38,959 bases of DNA from Clostridiales bacterium (GCA_007118655.1 SKRE01000168.1:1-38959); one strand, 5' to 3'. Positions 24,835 to 33,847 are shown, counted from the stretch's first letter. Program-made: numbers and translations. The notes: generated by a model not told the origin, from the sequence alone.

Positions 24835-25689
24835 ATGTTAAGTAAGTTTGATTACGTAAAACCGAAAACAGTGGAAGAAGCCGTTGCTTTCCTGGAAAAT
24901 AATCCGGGTACCAGGGTGTTAGCCGGAGGAACGGATTTGATCGTTCTTCTGCGCCGCAATCTGTTGATCACCGATCATATTTTGGATATTAAAGGAATTG
25001 AAGGTCTCCATCGTTTGGACTATAAGGAGGGGAAAGGTCTTTATATCGGAGCGGCGGTCCTGGTCAATGAGATTTCTGAAGCTCCTATGATTCAGGATAA
25101 GTACCGCGCATTATCTCAGGCCGCGGGCAGCCTTGCCTCCCATCAGCTAAGAAATCGGGCGACCTTAGTCGGCAATATTTGCAATGCTTCTCCCGGAGCG
25201 GATCTTTCCACTCCGCTTCTGGTCTATAATGCCGTGGTTCACATTGAAGGACCGGAAGGGAAAAGAGAACTTGGCATTGAGGACTTTTTCACCGGGGTCA
25301 AAAAAACCGCTCTGAAAAAGGGAGAGATCGTAACGGGAGTATCATTACCCGATGTACAGGAAGGGGACAGCAGTTACTATAAAAAACAAGCCCGTGTGAA
25401 AGGTCATGACCTTGCCACCGTGGGTATTTCCATAAGAAGAACCTCGGAGCAGGAAACCCTGATGGGGATGGCAGCAATCGCTCCTACACCGATCCGACTT
25501 CGGGAATTAGAAAAGAAGTTGAAAAATCGGGATTTCAATGAAGAAACCGCTAACTGGCTGAAAGAAGAAATAAAGAATCATGTGAAGCCCATCTCCGATG
25601 TCAGGGCCTCGTTGGAATATCGTTTTCTTGTGTCCGGCGCCTTGGCAAAAAAGATCATGATGACATTGATGGAAGAGGGGGTTAAGTAA
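24835..25689 (+). CDS. molybdenum hydroxylase 2, FAD-binding subunit
   Basis: A 284-aa paralogue of the FAD subunit at 11239. It has VLAGGTDLIVLLRR and LRNRATLVGNICNASPGADLSTPLL as FAD-binding motifs and the same C-terminal domain (APTPIRLRELEKKLK). The track start is a TTG touching the AAGGAGG site; ATG 24835 has the better spacing. The next gene begins directly after the stop codon, so this is the first gene of a tight operon. Confidence 0.92.
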   Translation: MLSKFDYVKPKTVEEAVAFLENNPGTRVLAGGTDLIVLLRRNLLITDHILDIKGIEGLHRLDYKEGKGLYIGAAVLVNEISEAPMIQDKYRALSQAAGSLASHQLRNRATLVGNICNASPGADLSTPLLVYNAVVHIEGPEGKRELGIEDFFTGVKKTALKKGEIVTGVSLPDVQEGDSSYYKKQARVKGHDLATVGISIRRTSEQETLMGMAAIAPTPIRLRELEKKLKNRDFNEETANWLKEEIKNHVKPISDVRASLEYRFLVSGALAKKIMMTLMEEGVK

Positions 25690-26226
25690 ATGTGCAGCAC
25701 AGCGAAGAACAAAGGAAATTGTGTGGAATATACGGATTCCGGTTTGCCTAAAATAGCCATTGGATTTGAAGTGAACGGGGATCGTTTTGAAAAGCATGTA
25801 GATCCTACCATGACCTTGCTACAGCTTCTTCATAATGAGCTGAAACTCTTTGGTACCAAGGAAGGGTGCGGCGAAGGAGAATGTGGAGCCTGTTCCGTTA
25901 TTCTAAACGGGAAAGCGGTGAACTCCTGTCTGGTATTGGCTGCGGAAGCGGACGATGCAACGATCCTTACGGTGGAAGGCTTAGGTCAGGGGAATGAACT
26001 TTCTATTCTGCAACAGGAATTTATTAAATACGACGCCCTGCAATGCGGATTTTGTACTCCGGGGATGCTAATGTCCGCCCGTTCCCTCTTAGATCGACAG
26101 CCGAATCCCTCCGACGAAGAAATAAAAGAGGCCATCGCTGGGAATTTCTGCCGTTGTACAGGCTATGTTCCTATTATTGAGGCGATTCGTTCGGCAGCAA
26201 CACGGGAAAGGGAGGCGTTGATATAA
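25690..26226 (+). CDS. molybdenum hydroxylase 2, 2Fe-2S subunit
   Basis: A 178-aa protein with both clusters: GCGEGECGACSVIL plus AVNSC, and QCGFCTPGM plus GNFCRCTGY. Compared with the copy at 12088 it has about 25 extra N-terminal residues (MCSTAKNKGNCVEYTDSG) with two cysteines; the start is supported by the GAGGGGG site in the end of the FAD gene, though a later start is possible. Its TAA overlaps the ATG of the Mo subunit gene (TAATG), indicating translational coupling. Confidence 0.92.
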   Translation: MCSTAKNKGNCVEYTDSGLPKIAIGFEVNGDRFEKHVDPTMTLLQLLHNELKLFGTKEGCGEGECGACSVILNGKAVNSCLVLAAEADDATILTVEGLGQGNELSILQQEFIKYDALQCGFCTPGMLMSARSLLDRQPNPSDEEIKEAIAGNFCRCTGYVPIIEAIRSAATREREALI

Positions 26227-28607
26227 TGAGTGAAAAAATACTTGAACATATAGGGAAAGGCTATGACCGAAAGGAAGCCCAGGAAAAAGTAACGGGCCAG
26301 GCGGTATATGTACATGATATGGAAGTGCCCGGTATGCTTTATGCTAAAGTGCTGCTTTCACCTTTCGCCCATGCGGAGATTGTATCCATCGATTATTCCG
26401 AAGCTGAAAAGCTTAAAGGGGTAAAGGCGGTTGTAACAGGTAAGGAAGCATGTCAGCGGGTGGGTCTCTACATGGTGGATAAAAACATCATGGCGGGAAA
26501 AAAGGTGCGCTACCAGGGGGAAATTGTGTCTGCGGTTGTGGCGGAAAGTGAAGCCGTTGCAGAAGAAGCGGTTACCCTGATTAAGGTGGAGTATAAAGAG
26601 CTGCCGATTGTTCATAACCTGGATGAAGCCCTGGAGGCAAAAGTCCTGGTGCATGAAAATCTGCACACCTATGAGCATATGAAAGGGGTCTTTTTCCCTA
26701 AAAAAGACAGCAATATTGCCAGCTGGAACCGGACGAAAAAGGGAGACATCAAGAAGGGTTTTGAGGAAGCGGACTTTATCTTTGAAGATGAATTCAGTGT
26801 ACCCGCCGTGGCCCATGTTCCCATGGAAACCCATGTGACCATTGCCCAGGCCGATCCTTACTCCGATAAGATCAAGATCTGGTCTTCCGCCCAATCACCC
26901 TTTGCGGTACGCCAGTTATTGGCGAAATCCATGGGTATTGCAAAAGGGAATGTTAATGTTATCGTACCCTATGTGGGGGGAGGTTTTGGAGGAAAAGCCG
27001 GCGTCCATCTTGAGCCTTTAGTCAGTGTGTTATCCAAAGCTGTTCATGGGCTTCCTGTGAAGCTGAAGATGACCAGGGAAGAGGAGTTTAACATTCTTCC
27101 TACCCGGGCAGGCATGCGGGCTAGATTTAAAACGGGAATGACAAAAGAGGGAAAAATCACAGCCATGGAGGTTTACCATGACTGGGATAGCGGGGCCTAT
27201 GCGGATTACGGAGTAAACGTCGGGAAAACCGCTGTTTATTCTGGAGCCGGACCCTATGCCGTTCCCAATATCGAGCTTCATTCACGAACCATTTATACCA
27301 ACAAGGTATTCAGTACGGCCTATCGTGGATTCGGGCACTTGGAAACCCACTGGGCGGTTGAGCGGCACATGGATATCATGGCCCAAAAGTTGAACATCGA
27401 TCCCTATGAATTGCGGATGAAAAACCTGCTTCGTCCCGGAGATACCACCATCAGCGGCGAGCTGATCTATCCCACGACGGGAGATCCGGTGGCCTGCCTG
27501 AATGCTGTAAAAAATGAACTAAAATGGACAGGACGGAAATCCCAGGAAGACCGGAAGCGGGAGATGGAAACCGGAAAGGTAAGAGGACAAGGGTTTGCCA
27601 TGCTTCAAAAAGCCCCGGCGATGCCCAGTTACACCTCAACATCAGCAATAATGCAAATGGATGAAGACGGACATGTTAAGGTTATGCTCGGAGCGGTGGA
27701 CTTTGGTCAGGGCGCCAACACCATCATGGCCCAGGTAGCCGCGGAAGAACTTCGGGTTCCTATGAAGGATGTGGAAGTGGTTTGGAATGTGGAAACCGAC
27801 AAACATCCCTATGACTGGAACACCGTGGCATCCAAATACACTTTTATGGGAGGCAATGCGGTTCGTAAAGCTGCTCGAAATATGGTTCAGCAGATGAAGG
27901 AAGTGGCGGGACAGGTCCTTCGCTGCCATACTGATGAACTCACCCATGGCGACGGTTATATTTACCATGTACATCAAACCCATAGACGAATATCCTACGT
28001 GAAACTATCGATGGGATATGCCTACGAAAACGGGAATGGCATTGGGGGACCCTTGATTTCCCATGGGGTCTATATGGCCAGCGGACTGAGTAATCCCGAT
28101 CCTGAAACCGGACAGGGCCGTCCCGGCTTGGTGTGGACCTTTGGTGCCCATGGAGTGGATTTGGAGGTGGATGTGGAAACCGGCGAAGTCAATATTCTTA
28201 AAATCGTATCAGCATTTGATATCGGAAAGGTGATCAATAAGAAGCTGGTGGATGGTCAGGTGTACGGGGGGATCGTTCAAGGGGTGGGTTCCGCCCTGAT
28301 CGAAGGATATAAGTTTGATGGAGAAGCAAAGCTTTTGAATCCCTACTTTGGCGACAATCGCATTCCCTCATCAAAGGACATCCCCGATGAGGTCAAAGCG
28401 ATTTACATCGAAGAGCCCAAAACCGCTCAAGTGGACGGACCCTATGGGGCAAGAGGCATCGGAGAACATCCGATGATTTCCGTGCCATCGGCCATCGGCA
28501 ATGCCCTGTATGAGGCCTTGGAAATTAACTTCCATCGACTCCCCCTTACGCCGGAAAACGTGGCCTTAGCCATTGATAAGCATTACAATAATGATGAATC
28601 GAAATAG
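26226..28607 (+). CDS. molybdenum hydroxylase 2, molybdopterin-binding catalytic subunit
   Basis: A 793-aa catalytic subunit, clearly a paralogue of the one at 12564. Moco motifs are VGGGFGGKAGVH (about 252), STAYRGFGHLETH, VDFGQGANTIMAQ and GARGIGEHPM, with the glutamate of the last (about E747) the expected base. Active-site-near residues differ between the copies (GFGMAE against GFGHLE, GMAEPAM against GIGEHPM, HTPYEWQTVASR against KHPYDWNTVASK), so the two enzymes may use different but related substrates. Synthesis of the dinucleotide form of the cofactor may be served by the overlapping MocA gene. Confidence 0.92.
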   Translation: MSEKILEHIGKGYDRKEAQEKVTGQAVYVHDMEVPGMLYAKVLLSPFAHAEIVSIDYSEAEKLKGVKAVVTGKEACQRVGLYMVDKNIMAGKKVRYQGEIVSAVVAESEAVAEEAVTLIKVEYKELPIVHNLDEALEAKVLVHENLHTYEHMKGVFFPKKDSNIASWNRTKKGDIKKGFEEADFIFEDEFSVPAVAHVPMETHVTIAQADPYSDKIKIWSSAQSPFAVRQLLAKSMGIAKGNVNVIVPYVGGGFGGKAGVHLEPLVSVLSKAVHGLPVKLKMTREEEFNILPTRAGMRARFKTGMTKEGKITAMEVYHDWDSGAYADYGVNVGKTAVYSGAGPYAVPNIELHSRTIYTNKVFSTAYRGFGHLETHWAVERHMDIMAQKLNIDPYELRMKNLLRPGDTTISGELIYPTTGDPVACLNAVKNELKWTGRKSQEDRKREMETGKVRGQGFAMLQKAPAMPSYTSTSAIMQMDEDGHVKVMLGAVDFGQGANTIMAQVAAEELRVPMKDVEVVWNVETDKHPYDWNTVASKYTFMGGNAVRKAARNMVQQMKEVAGQVLRCHTDELTHGDGYIYHVHQTHRRISYVKLSMGYAYENGNGIGGPLISHGVYMASGLSNPDPETGQGRPGLVWTFGAHGVDLEVDVETGEVNILKIVSAFDIGKVINKKLVDGQVYGGIVQGVGSALIEGYKFDGEAKLLNPYFGDNRIPSSKDIPDEVKAIYIEEPKTAQVDGPYGARGIGEHPMISVPSAIGNALYEALEINFHRLPLTPENVALAIDKHYNNDESK

Positions 28608-29232
28608 TAAAACCCAAGAATTAAAAAATGAAATGGCGGCGATTATTATTGCCGCCGGTTACTCCAGTCGAATGAAGGTCTTTAAACCCCTGCTGCCCTT
28701 AGGGGAGTCCACGGTCTTGGAGCACGCTTTGAAAACATTTTTGGATGCGGGGGTCAAAAAAATTATTGTGGTTTTAGGGTATCAAGGAAAAAGAATCGAA
28801 CCGCTGCTGGAGAAGTATAATATTTCGCCGGTGTATAACCCCAAATATGATGAAGGGATGTATTCTTCAATTGTAGAGGGGATAAAAGCCCTTCCTTCCC
28901 ACAGCAAAGGATTTTTTCTCTTGCCTGCGGATATGCCCCTGGTCAAAAGCAGCACCATAGATGCCCTTTTGGAGGCATACCGGCGTTCGGGAAAGCACAT
29001 CATCTATCCTTCCTATAATAGCAGAAGAGGACATCCGCCCTTAATCTCTTCGTACTTCTTCTCGAAAATCCTTGCCTATGACGGCGGCGGAGGGCTGAAA
29101 ACCTTACTGAAAGAGTATGATAAGGAACATGGAGAATACGTAAATGTGAAGGATAAAGGCGTAATACTGGATATGGATTATTTTAAAGAGTATCAGGAAT
29201 TGATTGATTTGGAAAAATGCAGCAAAGAATGA
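28591..29232 (+). CDS. mocA: MocA/MobA-type molybdenum cofactor nucleotidyltransferase
   Basis: About 213 residues with the NTP-transferase signature AAIIIAAGYSSRMKVFKPLLPLG (LAAGxSxRMG-K pattern), the PADMPLV motif holding the metal-binding aspartate, and GHPPLISSYFF. MocA adds CMP to molybdopterin for hydroxylases of the xanthine dehydrogenase type; MobA adds GMP. Overlap with a hydroxylase gene favours MocA. The start is unsure: TTG 28573 (track), ATG 28591 or ATG 28633 are in frame and none has a clear RBS; 28633 would give the compact family N-terminus MAAIII. The SelD-dependent yqeB/yqeC genes and an XdhC-like chaperone are not in the window. Confidence 0.85.
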   Translation: MMNRNSKTQELKNEMAAIIIAAGYSSRMKVFKPLLPLGESTVLEHALKTFLDAGVKKIIVVLGYQGKRIEPLLEKYNISPVYNPKYDEGMYSSIVEGIKALPSHSKGFFLLPADMPLVKSSTIDALLEAYRRSGKHIIYPSYNSRRGHPPLISSYFFSKILAYDGGGGLKTLLKEYDKEHGEYVNVKDKGVILDMDYFKEYQELIDLEKCSKE

Positions 29233-29303
29233 TAGACAGATGTTACTTAAGGAACATGGAACTTGAGATATTTCTTTATGAACCGTTAATATATTAACCT
29301 TAT

Positions 29304-29328
29304 AAACCGCCTCCGGGTGGTTTTTTTT
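29304..29328 (+). terminator. terminator after mocA
   Basis: AAACCGCC (29304-29311) pairs with GGGTGGTTT, followed by eight T residues. A 14-nt palindrome GTTAATATATTAAC lies just before it at 29285-29298. Confidence 0.8.
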
Positions 29329-29441
29329 GAAAACATCAAAAATTTCGATTTATAGGCTGGATTTTCGGGTATATTAATTTCATAAGATATAATTTCGCTG
29401 TCATTCGTTAATAAAATAACAATTAGACGGGAGGGTATCCT

Positions 29442-30632
29442 ATGAAAAGAAATCTTTTTGTAATTGCATTTTTGGTGGTCGTCAGTATCATTCTTTTAAT
29501 GATTTTGGTACCGGGTCCGATAGAGGTCGATGATATTCTTCCCGCGGAGCACTGGGCCGAGGAATATCCAGATCAATACGAGAGCTATCAGCGGAATCTG
29601 GAAATGGAAAGAACCACATTCGGAGGGTCTGAGCCCTATCAATATCCTGAAGAATATCCGTTTTTGGAGACTCTGTACGCCGGAAATGCTTTTAGTCAGG
29701 ATTATCGCCGATCAAGAGGTCATCCTTATGCCCTAGAGGATGTGATTAATACCGAAAGACCAAAACCTGCTGCCAGCTGCTTAAGCTGTAAAAGTTCAGA
29801 TTATGTAGGTATGCTGAATGAACACGGCTCCGAGGCAGCGGCCATGGATTTTGACGAGATGTCGGAAATTGCGGTAAACCCCGTAAGCTGTTTCGATTGC
29901 CATAGAAACGAACCGGGAAATCCAGTGGTTACAAGAACCCATTTAAACGAGGCCTTAGAGCATATTGAAGAGGGCATCGACTTGGGGAATTTGGTATGCG
30001 GTCAGTGCCACATCGAATATTATCTTCATGATGACACCAAGGTAGTATCTGTACCCTGGGATCGAGGCTACAATGCCTGGGCCGTTGAGGAAGAGACTTT
30101 GGCACGGGGTCATGTTGATTGGGTACATCCTCTGACGGGAGCAGAACTGCTCAAGGTGCAGCACCCTGAGTTCGAGACCTACATGGGAAGCATCCATGAC
30201 CGGGCCGGAGTAACCTGCATCGACTGCCACATGCCGGAAATGGTAAATGAAGAAGGGGATACCTATTCATCCCATCATTGGACAAGTCCCCTAAAGCATG
30301 TGGAAGCCTCCTGTCTCGGTTGTCATCAGGAAACCGAAGAAGAGTTAATTGTCCGCACCGAGGAGGTCCAGGGCGAGGTATATGAAAAAACCAACAGGGC
30401 GGCAGAAATGCTGGTGGAATTCATAGAGGAATTTGAAGATGCCCTGGATTCCGGAGAATTATCCGATGAGGTAATTGAACAGGCCAGAGAATATCATCAA
30501 AGAGCCATGTGGCGGTGGGATTTTGTATTTGTGGAAAATGGTACTGGATTCCACAACTCGGCCTTTGCTATGGAAATCCTGGAGGAAGCCATGGAGTACA
30601 GCCAACAGGGTCTGGAGCTTATTCAAAATTGA
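29442..30632 (+). CDS. nrfA: pentaheme cytochrome c nitrite reductase NrfA
   Basis: Reduces nitrite to ammonium with six electrons outside the membrane. All five heme motifs are present: the active-site C113-LS-CK117, then CFDCH (150), CGQCH (186), CIDCH (259) and CLGCH (291). Active-site residues by family alignment are R92 in SRGHPYALED, Y193 in CGQCHIEYY and H252 in GSIHDRAGV. An N-terminal hydrophobic stretch (residues 4-23) without a clear cleavage site or lipobox may anchor it to the membrane. At 396 aa it is shorter than most NrfA (about 450-500). No nrfH gene is next to it, so the electron donor is not obvious. It is followed by resB and ccsA. RBS GGGAGGG; a TATAAT box lies at 29388 without a clear -35. 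Confidence 0.95.
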   Translation: MKRNLFVIAFLVVVSIILLMILVPGPIEVDDILPAEHWAEEYPDQYESYQRNLEMERTTFGGSEPYQYPEEYPFLETLYAGNAFSQDYRRSRGHPYALEDVINTERPKPAASCLSCKSSDYVGMLNEHGSEAAAMDFDEMSEIAVNPVSCFDCHRNEPGNPVVTRTHLNEALEHIEEGIDLGNLVCGQCHIEYYLHDDTKVVSVPWDRGYNAWAVEEETLARGHVDWVHPLTGAELLKVQHPEFETYMGSIHDRAGVTCIDCHMPEMVNEEGDTYSSHHWTSPLKHVEASCLGCHQETEEELIVRTEEVQGEVYEKTNRAAEMLVEFIEEFEDALDSGELSDEVIEQAREYHQRAMWRWDFVFVENGTGFHNSAFAMEILEEAMEYSQQGLELIQN

Positions 30633-30654
30633 TAAAGGGGGGGAGACTTGATAA

Positions 30655-31965
30655 ATGGACGGCAAAAAAGAACAACGGTCATCAACGTTTAAAAGAATTT
30701 ATCAGAGCATTCACTCCATGAAATTCGGAATGGTACTCCTACTGATCATCGGAGTACTATCCATCATAGGGACGATTCTGCCACAGGATCGCCCCTTATC
30801 CTTTTATGAAGAAGAATACAATGCATTTTTCTATGGAGTCATTGAAATATTTCAGCTTAACCGGGTCTATACCTCCTGGTGGTTTATTGCGATGATCCTT
30901 ATTTTATCCCTTAATTTAATTCTTTGCAGTATCATCCGACTGCCGAAGCTGCTGAAGAGCTTGAAAAATGAGCCGAAGCATCCGGATCAGAAGAATGATA
31001 AAGTCCTGATGGTTTTCAATGATACGGCGAATGAAAATCCGAAGGAGATTTTCAAAATTTGCGGCTTTAAGTCGCCGAAAAAATTATCTGCCGCCGAAGG
31101 GGAGCTCTACTATGGAAAGAAAAACACCATCGGGCATCTGGGATCCTGGTTTACACATATCGGTCTGTTGATTATTTTTATCTCCTACCTCTTCGGTCAA
31201 ATAGCGGGGTATGAGACATTTTTTTACGGTGTCCCCGGTGTTCAGGGAAGAATCGGGGATACGCCCTATGAACTGGCCATTGAGGGTTTCACCATTGATT
31301 ATCGGGAGGATCACAGCATAGAGCAGTACACCAGCCGTTTAAGGGTGTATCATCATGACGAAAACACCTTGGTGAAAGAAGGCGTAAGCAAGGTAAACGA
31401 CCCCATGAGAGTGGACGGTTTTTCCATTTATCAAAATGGCACCGGCTGGGCCTTGGATTTAAATTTATATAAAGAGGAAGAATCCCTTCGAGAACTGACC
31501 CTTTATGAAGGAGAGATTCACGTTGATGATGACCAGAGAATTGCCATACAGTTTTACAGCTTCTATCCCGACTATATCCATCATCAGGGGATGCCCGCTA
31601 CCAAAACCCCTTTCCCGGAGAATCCTCATATGCTTTACGTGCTGTTTTACGAAGGATTTCGGGTGGATATGAATGTGGCGGGTATGGGAGAGGAAATCGT
31701 CTATGGAGAGTATTCCTTTAATGTGGAAGCTCCCCGGCAATTTACTTATCTGCAGATTGTCAGGGACCCTGGGATTCCCGGAGCCTTTGCCGGGGGAGTG
31801 ATGCTGATTCTTGGAGTCTTTTTAGCCTTCTATATCCATCCGAAAACCCTGTTCCTGAGAAAAATCCCCGGAGAAATGCATCTTTTTGCCAAAGCTCCCC
31901 GGGGTGAAAAACTATTTCATAATGAACTGAAAAAGCGACTGAAGGAGGGAACCCATTGGGAGTAG
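30655..31965 (+). CDS. resB: cytochrome c biogenesis protein ResB
   Basis: A 436-aa ResB/Ccs1 protein of system II cytochrome c maturation. Three N-terminal membrane segments (MKFGMVLLLIIGVLSIIGTI; WWFIAMILILSLNLILC; LLIIFISYLFGQIAG), a large extracytoplasmic domain and a fourth segment near residue 380 (GGVMLILGVFLAFYIHP) match the family. The opening IYQSIHSMKFGMVLLL and LPQ after the first segment are typical. With CcsA it transports heme and joins it to CxxCH cysteines. Directly after nrfA, it probably serves NrfA, including the unusual CxxCK heme. It overlaps ccsA by 10 nt. Confidence 0.92.
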   Translation: MDGKKEQRSSTFKRIYQSIHSMKFGMVLLLIIGVLSIIGTILPQDRPLSFYEEEYNAFFYGVIEIFQLNRVYTSWWFIAMILILSLNLILCSIIRLPKLLKSLKNEPKHPDQKNDKVLMVFNDTANENPKEIFKICGFKSPKKLSAAEGELYYGKKNTIGHLGSWFTHIGLLIIFISYLFGQIAGYETFFYGVPGVQGRIGDTPYELAIEGFTIDYREDHSIEQYTSRLRVYHHDENTLVKEGVSKVNDPMRVDGFSIYQNGTGWALDLNLYKEEESLRELTLYEGEIHVDDDQRIAIQFYSFYPDYIHHQGMPATKTPFPENPHMLYVLFYEGFRVDMNVAGMGEEIVYGEYSFNVEAPRQFTYLQIVRDPGIPGAFAGGVMLILGVFLAFYIHPKTLFLRKIPGEMHLFAKAPRGEKLFHNELKKRLKEGTHWE

Positions 31966-32843
31966 ATCAAAGTATACAATTGGAAACCACATTGTTCAAT
32001 TTTGCCATAGGCCTTTATTTAGTATCCATGGTGCTGTACCTGGTGTTTTTTATCGGAAAAATCGAAAAACCGGGAGAATTCGGTTCCTATCTGATTAAAG
32101 GAGGTTTTTTACTGCACACCGCTGCCCTGATTGTGCGTTGGTTTGAAGCGGGAAGGATCCCTCTTTCCAATCAATATGAATTTGCCACCGCCTTTGCCTG
32201 GGGGATTGTGCTATGTTTTATTATATTTGAATTAAAATTTGGCTATAAAGCCATGGGCACCTTTGTGACCCCGATCGCTTTTTTGATCATGGGCTACGCC
32301 GCTATGCAGTCCAAGGACATCCGTCCGTTAATGCCCGCACTGCAGAGTAATTGGCTCTCACTCCATGTAGGCACCGCCGTTATCGGATACGGAGCTTTCG
32401 GTGTTGCCGCAGGGGTTTCCCTGATGTATCTTCTGCGAAATCAATTCAGGAACAGCCCCTTTGTCAGAAAACATCTTCCGGACCTGATAACCTTAGATTT
32501 GATCAGTTACCGGGCCATAGCCCTAGGCTTTTTCTTTCTCACTTTGGTCATTGTCACCGGAGCTATTTGGGCTGAACAGGCATGGGGCAGATACTGGGCC
32601 TGGGATCCGAAAGAGACCTGGTCCTTGATTACCTGGATCATATACGCCGTTTATCTCCATGCCAGAATTATGAGGGGATGGCAGGGAAAAAAGGCAGCGT
32701 TGTTCAGCGTGATAGGATTTATCTGTGTGCTCTTTACTTATATCGGCGTCAATACCCTGCTTCCAAGTATTCATAGTTATGCACTGCTAGTGCCTTTTTC
32801 CCTTTTATTTCCTCCGAAGAAAGGATATAATAACAGGATATGA
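31956..32843 (+). CDS. ccsA: cytochrome c biogenesis protein CcsA/ResC
   Basis: A 295-aa heme-handling membrane protein with the tryptophan-rich WWD-type motif WGRYWAWDPKETWSLITWIIY (about 209-229) and histidines at the ends of membrane segments (LSLHVGTAVIGYGAFG; VNTLLPSIHSYA). About eight membrane segments are seen. It pairs with ResB to form the system II cytochrome c synthase; in Wolinella nrf operons the equivalent NrfI is one fused ResB-CcsA protein. TTG start, RBS GGAGGG within the end of resB. Confidence 0.92.
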   Translation: MGVDQSIQLETTLFNFAIGLYLVSMVLYLVFFIGKIEKPGEFGSYLIKGGFLLHTAALIVRWFEAGRIPLSNQYEFATAFAWGIVLCFIIFELKFGYKAMGTFVTPIAFLIMGYAAMQSKDIRPLMPALQSNWLSLHVGTAVIGYGAFGVAAGVSLMYLLRNQFRNSPFVRKHLPDLITLDLISYRAIALGFFFLTLVIVTGAIWAEQAWGRYWAWDPKETWSLITWIIYAVYLHARIMRGWQGKKAALFSVIGFICVLFTYIGVNTLLPSIHSYALLVPFSLLFPPKKGYNNRI

Positions 32844-32863
32844 TTATGGAGGAGGTTAAAATT

Positions 32864-33847
32864 ATGAGATGGATCAATAAAATCACAGAAATCATCGGAC
32901 TCCGGATCTTAAAATCCGGCTTTGCCATTATTTTTGCCACCTACCTGGCCATGTTTTTGGGGCTGGAACATGCGGCCACCGCAGGGGTTTTTAGCATTCT
33001 GTCGATCCTGGATACGAAACGAAAAACCCTGCAGGTCGGCATCAACCGGGTTATCTCCGCCTTAGTGGGCCTCGGATTATCAAGTCTGCTTTTTACTCTG
33101 CTGGGTTATGAGGTCTATGTTGTGGGCATTATTGTGGTGGTCTTTCTTCCCTTGGCGAGAAAATTCGATTTGGCCTCGGGGTTTATCATCAATCTGGTTT
33201 TTGCCAATCAATTACTGGACTTCGGGGAAGTGACGATCCCGATTTTTTTAAACCAAATGGGTTTGCTGACCATCGGCGTGGCCACAGGCCTCTTGATGAA
33301 TCTACATATCCCCTACCGTGAAAAAGATCTCATTGAAAAGCAGCAAATTATCGAAGGGGATCTGAAAATCATGCTGGAAATCTTCGGATACAGTTTGAAA
33401 AACGCCTGCCCCTTAGATCAGGACATGGATGAGCGTCTGGACTCCCTTATTAAAAACATCAAGGAAGGCCTGCAGCTTTCCTACCGCTATATTGATAATC
33501 GGTACCTCAGCCCGGAACATTATTATGTGCAGTATATGCTGATGCGAAAAAGCCAGTTCAAAACTTTGGAAGCCATGAAAATCAGCCTTAAGAAAAAAAT
33601 CATGACCCAGGACTTTGCCGACGGACTAAGTAAGATCACGCTGGATTTGTCCAAGGAGATCAATACCAATAATTCCGGAGTAGAGGCCATGAAAAAACTG
33701 GAAGATATTAAAGAATACTACCGGAGTCTGCCTCTTCCTAAAACCAGACGGGCTTTTGAAGATCGAGCCCATCTTTTCTTGTTTCTTCACCATTTAGAAA
33801 ATTTTATACGGATTAAAATGGAGTTTTACGAGAAGCATCTTGGATAA
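32864..33847 (+). CDS. aromatic acid exporter family (FUSC-like) membrane protein
   Basis: About 327 residues: a hydrophobic N-half with about five membrane segments (LKSGFAIIFATYLAMFLGLEHAATAGVFSIL, VISALVGLGLSSLLFTLLGYEV and others) and a soluble helical C-half (about 150-327). This is the two-domain layout of the ArAE_1 / DUF939 family, thought to export aromatic acids or similar compounds; no substrate is established here. The track start 32840 overlaps ccsA, but ATG 32864 has GGAGGAGG at ideal distance. It is probably the last gene of the nrfA transcript, ahead of the terminator at 33972. Confidence 0.82.
   Translation: MRWINKITEIIGLRILKSGFAIIFATYLAMFLGLEHAATAGVFSILSILDTKRKTLQVGINRVISALVGLGLSSLLFTLLGYEVYVVGIIVVVFLPLARKFDLASGFIINLVFANQLLDFGEVTIPIFLNQMGLLTIGVATGLLMNLHIPYREKDLIEKQQIIEGDLKIMLEIFGYSLKNACPLDQDMDERLDSLIKNIKEGLQLSYRYIDNRYLSPEHYYVQYMLMRKSQFKTLEAMKISLKKKIMTQDFADGLSKITLDLSKEINTNNSGVEAMKKLEDIKEYYRSLPLPKTRRAFEDRAHLFLFLHHLENFIRIKMEFYEKHLG

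Noticed and set aside
24835-28607. Selenium-dependent molybdenum hydroxylase system
   Set aside because: MocA overlaps the hydroxylase genes, but the accessory yqeB/yqeC-type genes are not in the window, so the selenium-dependent class is not supported.
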